Below, one piece after another: positions 56,862 through 64,000 of a stretch of 64,000 nucleotides of DNA. The notes under the pieces are model-generated. The model made no database searches. It saw nothing but the letters and a program-made list of their open reading frames with translations, and had not been told where the DNA came from. Made by a program: the position numbers and the translations under genes. The number at the start of each line of letters is the position of its first letter. The first letter of the stretch is position 1. This DNA comes from Bacteroidales bacterium (GTDB lineage Bacteria > Bacteroidota > Bacteroidia > Bacteroidales > WCHB1-69): contig JAGCXN010000036.1 in NCBI GenBank assembly GCA_017961265.1, forward strand, positions 62,001 to 126,000. Direction: 5' to 3'.

Positions 56862-57629
56862 ATGGAATACATAGCAGACATCTTGGCGAACTTCTCCCCC
56901 ATCACCCTGGAGGAAATGAGTGCGGTGAAACTGATGAACCGCATTGACACCAAGTATCTTGTCTGCATAAAACGTCTGCCCGATATTTTGGAACTTTTGC
57001 AATCAGACTATTTCGTGCAGGAGAATGCAGGAAAGCGCATCGCGCACTACAACACCCTCTACTACGACACGTCGGACGCCCAAATGTACGTCGCCCACCA
57101 CGACCGCAAACTCACACGCCAGAAGCTTCGGGCAAGGATCTACTGCGACACCGGTGCCGCCTTCTGCGAAATCAAGAACAAGAGCAACAAAAAACGGACG
57201 AAGAAAAAACGCATCCCCATCGAAGTGGGGCAGTTCGGCGATATGTTGGCGTCCGACGCCACTCGCTCCTTCGTGACAGAAAAACTCCATTACGATATCA
57301 GCACGCTCATCCCGCAGGTGGAGAACGAGTTCGACCGCATCACACTGGTCAACAAGGGGCTGACGGAGCGGCTCACCATCGACAGCAACATCCGCTTTGT
57401 GAACCGGCACACCGGACAAAGTGCCGATGTCCCCGACCTCGTCATCATCGAGCTGAAACAGGACGGCAACGTCCCCTCCTATTTCAAGGAAGTGCTCTTA
57501 GGGCTCCGGATAAAGCCCAAACGCATCAGCAAGTACTGCCTCGGCACCGCACTGACCAACCCGACGGTAAAAGCCAACCGTTTCAAAATAAAATTACGAT
57601 ATATCAATAAGTTATCACAAAATATTTAA
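56862..57629 (+). CDS. VTC-domain protein (polyphosphate-polymerase-like triphosphate tunnel enzyme)
   Basis: 255 residues from ATG 56862, which lies 10 bp after the previous stop. It matches the VTC tunnel domain of yeast Vtc4. Charged tunnel-type segments: MNRIDTKYLV (25-34), RKLTRQKLRARIY (82-94), FCEIKNKSNKKRTKKKR (101-117), ERLTIDSNIRF (169-179), IIELKQDG (195-202) and KRISKYC (220-226). In Vtc4 such residues bind polyphosphate and ATP, and Mn2+. No SPX domain and no membrane segment are present. The DUF4956 membrane protein begins 3 bp later. Probable activity: nucleotide-dependent polyphosphate synthesis or a related phosphate-transfer reaction; unproven here. Confidence 0.88.
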   Translation: MEYIADILANFSPITLEEMSAVKLMNRIDTKYLVCIKRLPDILELLQSDYFVQENAGKRIAHYNTLYYDTSDAQMYVAHHDRKLTRQKLRARIYCDTGAAFCEIKNKSNKKRTKKKRIPIEVGQFGDMLASDATRSFVTEKLHYDISTLIPQVENEFDRITLVNKGLTERLTIDSNIRFVNRHTGQSADVPDLVIIELKQDGNVPSYFKEVLLGLRIKPKRISKYCLGTALTNPTVKANRFKIKLRYINKLSQNI

Positions 57630-57632
57630 CCG

Positions 57633-58358
57633 ATGATTCAAGAAGAATTCGATCCCGAAATCGCACGCGAATTTGCGGAAGACCTGCAAGCCATCGCCTC
57701 CCCCAACGACCTGATGGGGATGCCCATCTTCCAAAAGGAAAGTTTGATCACCTTTGCCGTCCTTTTCTGCCTCAACCTGCTTGTATGCTGGATAATGGTG
57801 CATTTTTTCTATTACAGAAAAGCCAAGCGGAAGGACTACTACTATACCTTTATGCTCTTCAGTGTGACGGTGTTCGTGCTGATGTTCCTGCTCAACAACG
57901 TGAACCTCGGCATGGGGTTCGCCCTCGGTCTTTTCGCCATCTTCGGCATGATCCGCTACCGCACCGAAACAGTGCCGATACGGGAGATGACCTACCTGTT
58001 TGTCACCATCGGTATTTCCGTTGTAAACGGACTGGCCATGTCGCATGGCCTCATCAACCTCGTGTTGATCAACATTCTGGTCATGGTTGTCGTGGGCATC
58101 ATCGACGGCATTTTCGGATCGAAACAGCAACCGGCCAAAATCATCCTTTACGACAAAATTGATTTGGTGAAACATGGGCGCGAGGATGAGCTGAAAGCCG
58201 ATTTGGAAGAACGCACTGGACTCACCATCAACAAGATAGAGGTCGGACACATCGATTTTCTGCGGGATGTGGCCTACCTGAAGGTTTATTACGAACCCAT
58301 CAGCGACGAGGTAAACACCATTGACACGATGGTGAAGCACAAGGATTTCATGAAATAA
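57633..58358 (+). CDS. DUF4956 multi-pass membrane protein
   Basis: 241 residues. Four to five hydrophobic segments (about 38-60, 70-88, 91-107, 119-155) with the DUF4956 hallmark LGLFAIFGMIRYRTETVPIR across helices 3 and 4, then a cytoplasmic domain of about 80 residues (LKADLEERTGLTINKIEVGH; YLKVYYEP). The N-terminal ~35 residues are acidic and cytosolic. Family genes are usually adjacent to VTC-domain genes; the 3-bp spacing here implies translational coupling. I infer that it forms the membrane partner or channel of the VTC enzyme, replacing the transmembrane domains found in eukaryotic VTC proteins. Confidence 0.88.
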   Translation: MIQEEFDPEIAREFAEDLQAIASPNDLMGMPIFQKESLITFAVLFCLNLLVCWIMVHFFYYRKAKRKDYYYTFMLFSVTVFVLMFLLNNVNLGMGFALGLFAIFGMIRYRTETVPIREMTYLFVTIGISVVNGLAMSHGLINLVLINILVMVVVGIIDGIFGSKQQPAKIILYDKIDLVKHGREDELKADLEERTGLTINKIEVGHIDFLRDVAYLKVYYEPISDEVNTIDTMVKHKDFMK

Positions 58359-58373
58359 CCGAAAAAGGTTCCC

Positions 58374-59048
58374 TTGAGACACATTCGCAACATTCTGGTT
58401 CTCTTCATCTTGTGTCTTCCTTTCGTAACGAAGGGGCAGACGCACGAGGTCGGTGCCATCATCGGGGCGGAGTACGAAAAGAAGGTGGCGAAGGGGCTGC
58501 ATTTCGGCGTGGACGGGCAGTTGCGGTTCAACCAGAACTTCACAAACTTCGACCGGCTGCGGTTGGGTGCAGGCCTTGACTACACGTTCTGGAAGAAGCG
58601 GCTGAAGATTGGCGCGGCGGGTTTCTACCTGCTGGGCGACGAAGGGAACTACTATGAGCACCGCGGGCGCGTCCAAGCCACCGTAGCCTACACCGAGCGG
58701 ATCCGGCAATTCCGTATCGGGGTGCGTGCGCGGGCGCAGAGCACCTTCTACGACGAACGGCGCGGCGAGCATAAGTTCAACCCCAAGACTTACTTCCGCG
58801 GGCGCCTCCAGCTCGAGTACGAGTTTTTCAGCAAGCCCGTCAAGCTGTTCGCCTCCACCGAATTTTTCCTCCGTCTTTACAAAAAAAACAACTATTTCAT
58901 TGACGACTTCCGCACCATCGTCGGCTGCAGCTACAAACTGACACAAGGAAGTTCGCTCACTTTCGCTTTCCGCAGCGAAAATGAAATTCAAGTAAAAAAT
59001 CCCGAAAATATTTATTACTTTTGCATCGTCTATAATTTCAAGCATTAA
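58374..59048 (+). CDS. DUF2490 outer-membrane beta-barrel protein
   Basis: 224 residues starting at TTG 58374 (MRHIRNILVLFILCLPFVTKG reads as a signal peptide), 15 bp after the DUF4956 gene. Alternating beta-strand pattern typical of DUF2490 barrels: GLHFGVDGQLRFNQNFTNFD, RLRLGAGLDYTFWKKRLKIG, RQFRIGVRARAQSTFYD, ending FCIVYNFKH with an aromatic penultimate-type terminus. It could provide the outer-membrane element of the VTC/DUF4956 system. Its last codons contain a near-consensus promoter element (59016-59023) for the next gene, and its stop shares a base with the histidine kinase start. Confidence 0.82.
   Translation: MRHIRNILVLFILCLPFVTKGQTHEVGAIIGAEYEKKVAKGLHFGVDGQLRFNQNFTNFDRLRLGAGLDYTFWKKRLKIGAAGFYLLGDEGNYYEHRGRVQATVAYTERIRQFRIGVRARAQSTFYDERRGEHKFNPKTYFRGRLQLEYEFFSKPVKLFASTEFFLRLYKKNNYFIDDFRTIVGCSYKLTQGSSLTFAFRSENEIQVKNPENIYYFCIVYNFKH
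59016..59023 (+). promoter_or_regulatory. Candidate -7 element embedded in the DUF2490 coding sequence
   Basis: TACTTTTG followed by CA, 24 bp before the histidine kinase ATG. It matches the window's promoter consensus but lies in codons for Tyr-Phe-Cys, so it may be fortuitous. Confidence 0.4.
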
Positions 59049-60235
59049 TGCCGAAGCAAAACCGTTTACGTCCGCACCAAATCGCCTATCTGATTGATGC
59101 GGTTATCATTTTTTTGATTTCACTGCTTGCATTGCTGGACCGTGATCATCTGAGCAACAAATACTATTTCGACTGGCTCAACCTAATCCACTACATTCCG
59201 CTCTACGTCACGTATGCAATCGTGGTATGTTTTTACCGTGGTTACAAAAAAAGGCGTTCACTTGCCCGCTACCTCACAGGTTCGATGCTATGCTGCGTGG
59301 CGGTGTCTGTCGTATGGTCGCTTTTTTTCTACAATTCCCTGCCTGTCACCCAGAGAGAGAAAACCTACGAGCAATTTCGGCAAAACCAGATCATCTTCAG
59401 CGAAAATTCCACCAAAAAAATTGCCCGTTGGGTGGATGAAGAACATATCTCCTCCTCACAACTGATTGACTCGTGCAAGGCATACAATGCAGAACGCCGC
59501 GCCGTACGCCAAAACGAACGGAAAACCACACAACAGTACTGGAGACTCCTCCTATTCTTGATTTCCAACCTAACCATTTTCGCAACTGTGACAGCCGTTC
59601 ATTTCACCTTCCAGATGATTGAGACAGAGAATGAACGCCGTGAGGCGGAAAAATTGAAAATCGAAGCAGAGCACAAGCTGCTGAAATACCAGCTGAATCC
59701 GCACTTCCTGATGAATACGCTGAACAACATCCACGCGCAAATTGACATTGACAGCGAGGCTGCCCAAGAGAGTGTAAGGCTGCTGTCGAAATTGATGCGA
59801 TACATACTCTACGAGGCCAACCACGACCGCGTCCCACTCGCCAAGGAGGTGGACTTCCTCTCCAATTATTTTGAAATGATGCGCAAACGATACATCGACA
59901 CCGTTTCCATCGAACTTATTGTTCCAAAGGAAATTCCGAATATCAGCATCCCCCCTGTCCTTTTCATCAATTTGGCAGAAAATGCCTTCAAACACGGCAT
60001 CACATACGATTCCAGCTCTTTCCTGCGTTTTGAACTAAAAGTAGAAAACGACAAAATCATCTGCCATTCTGTCAACAGCAAAATCAAGAACAAAGCCGAC
60101 ATTCAGGAATCGTACGGTTTCGGCATTGAAAGCCTTAGGAAACGGCTCGACCTCATTTATGCCGACAACTATACATACGACATTGAAGATACAGAAAATA
60201 CTTATACCGTTAATTTAATCATCCCCATCGTATGA
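59048..60235 (+). CDS. LytS/YehU-type sensor histidine kinase
   Basis: 395 residues. Three membrane helices near the N-terminus (about 13-30, 47-64, 78-95), an extracytoplasmic segment of about 70 residues, a fourth helix (about 165-190), a short coiled-coil, then the His_kinase domain with KYQLNPHFLMNTLNN (phosphorylated His219) and the ATP-binding NLAENAFKHGI and YGFGIESLRKRL. It autophosphorylates and passes phosphate to the LytTR regulator, whose start overlaps its stop by 4 bp. Its place directly after DUF2490 suggests that it senses an envelope signal connected with the VTC/DUF4956 system. Confidence 0.95.
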   Translation: MPKQNRLRPHQIAYLIDAVIIFLISLLALLDRDHLSNKYYFDWLNLIHYIPLYVTYAIVVCFYRGYKKRRSLARYLTGSMLCCVAVSVVWSLFFYNSLPVTQREKTYEQFRQNQIIFSENSTKKIARWVDEEHISSSQLIDSCKAYNAERRAVRQNERKTTQQYWRLLLFLISNLTIFATVTAVHFTFQMIETENERREAEKLKIEAEHKLLKYQLNPHFLMNTLNNIHAQIDIDSEAAQESVRLLSKLMRYILYEANHDRVPLAKEVDFLSNYFEMMRKRYIDTVSIELIVPKEIPNISIPPVLFINLAENAFKHGITYDSSSFLRFELKVENDKIICHSVNSKIKNKADIQESYGFGIESLRKRLDLIYADNYTYDIEDTENTYTVNLIIPIV

Positions 60236-60960
60236 TCAACTGCATTGCCATCGACGACGAACCCCTTGCCCTGAAACAGCTGGAGGGCTACGTGAAAAAG
60301 ACCCCGTTTCTGCAACTGGCAGCCACTTTCCATTCTGCTACGGAAGCGAAAGCCTTCCTCTCCGAAAACAGCGTGGATGTGGTTTTCACCGACATCAACA
60401 TGCCCGACTGTAGCGGAATGCAGTTCGTCAAAGAACTGGATAATCCGCCACTCATTGTCTTCTCCACCGCCTACGAGGAGTACGCCGTAGAAAGTTTCCG
60501 CGTGGATGCCATTGACTACCTGCTGAAACCTTACAGCTATCAGGACTTTCTGAAAGCGGCACTCAAGGTGAAACAATACCACGAATGGAAATCAGCGAAG
60601 AACGAGCATACCGACGAAACGCCCACCGACGAGTACTTCTTCGTGCGTGCAGATAACCAGAGTATCAAGATCTTCACCAACACTATTCTTTACGTGGAAG
60701 CAATGAGCGAGTATATCCGCATCCACTTTAAGGAAAGCAAACCACTGATGACCTTCATGAGCATCAAACTGATGATGGAAACGCTCCCCAACGACCGCTT
60801 TATGCGAATCCATCGCTCCTATATCATTGCCTTGGACAGCATCAAATCATTCCGTCGCAGTGAAGTAGAACTCAGCGACGGCACCGTTCTGTCCGTGAGC
60901 GCCACCTACAAGGAAGATCTTCAAAAATACATTGAAAATAAAACTGTTGGAAGAAAATAA
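60232..60960 (+). CDS. LytTR-family response regulator
   Basis: 242 residues. Receiver domain with acidic pocket IDDEP, phosphoacceptor Asp54 (VVFTDINMP) and the switch Lys in LLKPYSY. The C-terminal LytTR DNA-binding domain runs from about 130 to 240 (YFFVRADNQSIKIFTNTILY; RFMRIHRSYIIALDSIKSF). Paired with the upstream histidine kinase (ATGA overlap). LytTR regulators bind short direct repeats upstream of a few targets, often envelope genes and sometimes their own operon. The two small lipoproteins 6 and 292 bp downstream are the obvious nearby candidates. Confidence 0.95.
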   Translation: MINCIAIDDEPLALKQLEGYVKKTPFLQLAATFHSATEAKAFLSENSVDVVFTDINMPDCSGMQFVKELDNPPLIVFSTAYEEYAVESFRVDAIDYLLKPYSYQDFLKAALKVKQYHEWKSAKNEHTDETPTDEYFFVRADNQSIKIFTNTILYVEAMSEYIRIHFKESKPLMTFMSIKLMMETLPNDRFMRIHRSYIIALDSIKSFRRSEVELSDGTVLSVSATYKEDLQKYIENKTVGRK

Positions 60961-60966
60961 ACCGTT

Positions 60967-61209
60967 ATGAAAAAAACATTGTTGTTCACCTTCGCACTGA
61001 TTGCTGCCATCGGCCTCACATCCTGCCACAAGGACTGCGTATGCAAATATTACCGCAAGGGGAAGCTCTATGACATAAAGACTTGGAAAGACCGGCACGT
61101 GACGGAGGAGGATTGTGCGGGCATGAATGATTCCTACACGCTGAGCGTGCCTGTCGGAGAATATGCTGACGTGGAATTAGTGGATTACGAAGTGGTGTGC
61201 GAGCGGTAA
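60967..61209 (+). CDS. Small Cys-rich lipoprotein, copy 1
   Basis: 80 residues with lipobox LTSC (Cys at about 19), followed by the motif HKDCVCKYY and two further Cys (EEDCAGM and VVCER). It starts 6 bp after the response regulator gene. It is a paralogue of the next gene: both have DCVC(K/R)YY right after the lipobox, a W near the middle (TWKDRHVTEEDC / DWDGSQVSASQC) and a final Cys near the C-terminus. I recognise no family. Confidence 0.72.
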   Translation: MKKTLLFTFALIAAIGLTSCHKDCVCKYYRKGKLYDIKTWKDRHVTEEDCAGMNDSYTLSVPVGEYADVELVDYEVVCER

Positions 61210-61252
61210 AAGAAGAATATTAACTAACTAATTAATCTTTAATAAAATAACT

Positions 61253-61489
61253 ATGAAAAAACTATTCTTATTGGCTGCTGTAATCGTCGCCATGCTGACC
61301 GCAGCCTGCGAACACAGCGACTGCGTATGCCGCTACTATGACCAGAATGGCACAGCCGTTGCCCAAGAGGACTGGGACGGGAGCCAAGTTTCCGCCTCTC
61401 AATGCCAAGCAATGGAAAATAACAACGTCGTGGAAGTGGACAACCAGACCATTGTCGCCTCCAATGTAAGCTGCTCCACAGAATGGTAA
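61253..61489 (+). CDS. Small Cys-rich lipoprotein, copy 2
   Basis: 78 residues with lipobox LTAAC (Cys at about 19), then EHSDCVCRYYDQNG, DWDGSQVSASQCQAM and a C-terminal NVSCSTEW. A tandem paralogue of the gene at 60967-61209 that keeps the spacing of four mature Cys after the lipid-modified one, which suggests two disulfides. Its stop codon overlaps the meaB start (ATGGTAA, 61483-61489). Confidence 0.72.
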   Translation: MKKLFLLAAVIVAMLTAACEHSDCVCRYYDQNGTAVAQEDWDGSQVSASQCQAMENNNVVEVDNQTIVASNVSCSTEW

Positions 61490-62550
61490 CCGAAGATTTT
61501 GAGACTGCCCTTCACGAGCGCGAAGGCATCGAACAGCCGTCGCAGGTAAACCCGTATCTGCAAAAACGCAAGCGCCGTGAGCTCACCACCGACGACTATG
61601 TTGACGGCATCTTGAAAGGTGACCGCGTCATCCTAAGCCGTGCCATCACCCTTGCAGAGAGCTTGAACCCTGAGCACCAACGGATGGCGCAGGAGGTCAT
61701 CGAGCGATGCCTGCCGCACGCCGGAAATTCGCTGCGCATCGGCATTACCGGTGTTCCGGGCGTGGGCAAAAGCACCTTCATTGAGGCGTTCGGCAAGCAC
61801 CTGACCGGCATCGGCAAAAAGATTGCCGTCCTCGCCATCGACCCGAGCAGCGAGCGGTCCAAAGGCAGCATCCTCGGCGACAAGACCCGCATGGAGCTGC
61901 TCTCCACCGACCCCAACGCGTTCATCCGGCCCTCCCCCTCCGGCCTGACGCTCGGCGGCGTGGCCCGCAAAACCCGCGAGACCATCGTGCTGTGCGAAGC
62001 CGCCGGCTTTGACATCATCATCGTGGAAACCGTCGGCGTGGGACAGTCCGAAACCGTCGTCAAGTCGATGGTGGATTTCTTCCTGCTGCTGATGCTCGCC
62101 GGCGCCGGTGACGAACTGCAAGGCATCAAACGCGGCATCATGGAGATGGCCGACGCCCTCGTCATCAACAAGGCCGACGGCGACAACGTCCACGCCGCCG
62201 AAGTGGCCCGCTCCCGCTACCAGTCGGCCCTGCACCTCTTCCCGATGAACGAGAACGGCTGGATCGTGCCCGTCGCCACCTGCTCCTCCATCGAGCACAC
62301 CTCCATCGACAAAGTATGGCAGATCATGTGCGACTTCGAACAGCACACCAAGGCCAACGGTTTCTTCGAAAAGAACCGCAACGAACAGAACGTCAAGATT
62401 TTCTATGACTGGATTGACTTCACCATCAAGAACAACTTCTTCAACAATCCGGACGTGCAGACCAAAATCGACGAACTGCTCCCGAAGGTGCTGGACGGCC
62501 GCATCACCCCCTATCAAGCCGGCAATGCCGTCACGATGACCGAAGACTAA
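61483..62550 (+). CDS. meaB: Methylmalonyl-CoA mutase-associated GTPase MeaB
   Basis: 355 residues, a G3E-family P-loop GTPase. Walker A GVPGVGKST (90-98), the switch segment IDPSSERSKGSILGDKTRM, VETVGVGQSE, and NKADGDN for guanine specificity. An N-terminal helical extension and a C-terminal dimerisation arm are present as in the family. It protects and reloads B12-dependent methylmalonyl-CoA mutase (succinate/propionate pathway common in Bacteroidales). The mutase genes are not in the window. The start overlaps the upstream lipoprotein stop by 7 bp. Confidence 0.95.
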   Translation: MVTEDFETALHEREGIEQPSQVNPYLQKRKRRELTTDDYVDGILKGDRVILSRAITLAESLNPEHQRMAQEVIERCLPHAGNSLRIGITGVPGVGKSTFIEAFGKHLTGIGKKIAVLAIDPSSERSKGSILGDKTRMELLSTDPNAFIRPSPSGLTLGGVARKTRETIVLCEAAGFDIIIVETVGVGQSETVVKSMVDFFLLLMLAGAGDELQGIKRGIMEMADALVINKADGDNVHAAEVARSRYQSALHLFPMNENGWIVPVATCSSIEHTSIDKVWQIMCDFEQHTKANGFFEKNRNEQNVKIFYDWIDFTIKNNFFNNPDVQTKIDELLPKVLDGRITPYQAGNAVTMTED

Positions 62551-62568
62551 CCTCTCGTTTTTTTTACA

Positions 62569-64000
62569 ATGAAAAAACTTGCGCTCTTCCTGCTTTTCCT
62601 GTTCGCCACATTCGGAGTTTTTTCCCAAGATTTACGGGGGAAAATATTGGAGATTAACGAGAAGGGCGACACGACACCCGTTGTTTCCGCCTCCATCCAG
62701 TGGCTGCATACAGCGGTGGGCACCCTAAGCGGCGCCGACGGCACGTTCACCCTTCCCCGCACCAGCACCGACACCCTGCTCATTTCGTTCCCCACATACG
62801 AGACCGACACGCTGACCATCGCCAGCTCGCAGAACAACATCACCGTCTTCCTGTCGAAATCGCACACGCTGGCAGAAGTGCGGGTGGTGTCCCAAGACGG
62901 TTCGTACATATCTGTGCAGCCGATTCTTACGACGGTCATCACCACGCAGGGGCTGAGACGCGCCGCCTGCTGCAACCTCGCCGAAAGTTTCGAAAGCACG
63001 GTGGCGGTGGATATGGAGTACTCCGACGCCATAACCGGTGCCAAGCAAATCGCCATGCTCGGATTGTCAGGCATTTACAGCCAGATACTCTTGGAAAACG
63101 TGCCGTACATCCGCATCCTCACCCAGCAGTTCGGGCTTGGTTTCGTACCCGGCTCGTGGATGGAGTCCATCAGCATCTCCAAAGGGGTCTCCTCCGTCAC
63201 CAACGGCTACGAGGCCATCACCGGCCAAATCAACGTCGACTACAAAAAGCCTGAAACGAATCAGGAGCGGCTCTTCCTCAACCTGTACGGGAATACAATG
63301 GGGCGGGGCGAGATGAGCCTCAACACCCGCTTCAATGTGGGGAAAAAAGAGCATGCCAGCACGATGCTTCTGCTCAGTGCCGCCGACCAGTTCGCCAAAA
63401 TGGACATGAACAAGGACGGTTTCCTCGATGTGCCCCGCAACCAGCAGGTGAACGTGATGAACCGCTGGGACTACGATGTGCCAAGCAAAATGGAAGGTCG
63501 CACCTTGGTGGGGTTCGTCTGGGACAACCGCGTGGGCGGGCAGAAAAAATACAACTGGAAGAACGACTTCCTGTCCAGCGAAATCTATGGTGTCCACTTG
63601 GACAACAAAAGGTTGGACATCATCACCAAAAACGGGATTCTGCTGAAGGGCGAAGATGAGAGCATTGGAACCATCGCCTCCTACACCGGCACCTGGCTCA
63701 AGGGCGTTTTCGGCCAGCGACCCGTGGAAGCGCAACAGCACAGTGCCTATCTCAACATCTTGTATTCCAACAAATTCGGAAAACAAAAACGGCACAAGCT
63801 CACGGCAGGCGGAAGTGCGCAGTACGACTATTACACCTGCCTGTTCGGCGGTGGGGCGTCAACCGGCACGGAACGCTACACGAGCGGGAAAGTTCACGAA
63901 GCTGTCCCGGGAATTTTTGGCGAGTACAGCTTCATCATCGACAAAAAACTGGTGGTGATGACGGGCATGCGCCTCGACTACAATTTTTACTACCGGCAAC
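62569..64000 (+). CDS. TonB-dependent outer-membrane receptor (partial, 3' end off window)
   Basis: The frame is open from ATG 62569 to the window end (477 codons). Signal peptide MKKLALFLLFLLFATFGVFS, a carboxypeptidase-regulatory-like domain (about 22-100; VVSASIQWLHTAVGT, GTFTLPRTSTDT), then a plug domain with RRAACCNLAESFE (about 127-139), SDAITGAKQIAMLGLSG, and PGSWMESISISKGVSSVTNG. Barrel strands follow. It is not SusC-like: there is no SusD gene after it within view and the plug lacks the SusC signature. The RAACCNL form is one I associate with receptors for metals or metal complexes, but the substrate is not determined. It starts 18 bp after meaB. Confidence 0.9.
   Translation, partial: MKKLALFLLFLFATFGVFSQDLRGKILEINEKGDTTPVVSASIQWLHTAVGTLSGADGTFTLPRTSTDTLLISFPTYETDTLTIASSQNNITVFLSKSHTLAEVRVVSQDGSYISVQPILTTVITTQGLRRAACCNLAESFESTVAVDMEYSDAITGAKQIAMLGLSGIYSQILLENVPYIRILTQQFGLGFVPGSWMESISISKGVSSVTNGYEAITGQINVDYKKPETNQERLFLNLYGNTMGRGEMSLNTRFNVGKKEHASTMLLLSAADQFAKMDMNKDGFLDVPRNQQVNVMNRWDYDVPSKMEGRTLVGFVWDNRVGGQKKYNWKNDFLSSEIYGVHLDNKRLDIITKNGILLKGEDESIGTIASYTGTWLKGVFGQRPVEAQQHSAYLNILYSNKFGKQKRHKLTAGGSAQYDYYTCLFGGGASTGTERYTSGKVHEAVPGIFGEYSFIIDKKLVVMTGMRLDYNFYYRQ

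Noticed and set aside
52844-61489. Polysaccharide utilisation locus (SusCD-type) around the DUF4353 genes
   Set aside because: No SusC/SusD pair or glycoside hydrolase lies between 51.3 and 61.5 kb. The TonB receptor at 62569 lacks SusC features and lies beyond meaB.

Overview
The window is chromosomal DNA from a member of the Bacteroidales (phylum Bacteroidota). Several things support this. At least fifteen genes or tRNAs sit just downstream of the phylum's -7 promoter element TAnnTTTG. Three secreted proteins end in type IX secretion (T9SS) sorting domains, and a PorE-like OmpA protein is present. There is an L33/DUF4295 operon, an AURKAIP1/COX24-like mini-protein, a fused DAHP synthase/type II chorismate mutase and a fused SecDF. 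Genes look moderately GC-rich and intergenic DNA AT-rich. I cannot place the genus; gut, rumen or oral anaerobes would all fit. Gene content is mostly ordinary core chromosome, with no phage, IS element or CRISPR array.

Layout. 1-1.5 kb: a partial ribosome-associated mini-protein, HU, deoC and a probable initiator tRNA-Met. 1.6-6.9 kb: a five-gene YbhGFSR-like ABC-2 efflux operon whose two ATPases are separate, asymmetric proteins with a repeat block between them. 6.9-18.9 kb: one 3985-residue secreted protein with about fifty ~73-residue repeats; inside it is a tandem DNA repeat of exactly 441 bp. 19-23 kb: L33, DUF4295, DAHP synthase/chorismate mutase, dTDP-glucose dehydratase, class II aldolase and a GlsB-type membrane protein. 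23-28.4 kb: HicAB, CoA-disulfide reductase/rhodanese, clpB interrupted by an in-frame TAG, and tRNA-Pro. 28.4-35.8 kb: PAP2 phosphatase, NamZ-like muramidase, the PorE-like protein with a dead retropepsin-like tail, and SecDF. 36-43 kb: MFS carrier, M16 peptidase, TPR lipoprotein, C10 peptidase and a sugar-kinase/RapZ fusion. 43-51 kb: a small membrane protein boxed by repeat arrays, pgk, an acyltransferase and a MurU-like nucleotidyltransferase, an SDR, a phage-like small protein, a GH78 rhamnosidase and a four-helix-bundle protein.

51.3-61.5 kb is the best candidate for an undescribed system. An AraC regulator is divergent from a co-directional run: a small T9SS protein, a DUF4353 beta-helix protein, a lipoprotein, a secreted YD-type repeat protein, a VTC-domain (polyphosphate-polymerase-like) enzyme, the DUF4956 membrane protein, a DUF2490 outer-membrane barrel, a LytS/LytTR two-component pair and two paralogous Cys-rich lipoproteins. 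I read this as a cell-envelope polymer or adhesion system in which the VTC enzyme and DUF4956 form an inner-membrane unit and the others form the outer-surface part. That function is inference. The window ends with meaB and the start of a TonB-dependent receptor.

At the DNA level the most unusual signal is a set of degenerate intergenic tandem arrays with 7-bp or 9-bp periods. Several run across stop codons or directly into start codons. NamZ, the kinase-RapZ fusion and the MurU-like enzyme together suggest peptidoglycan amino-sugar recycling.
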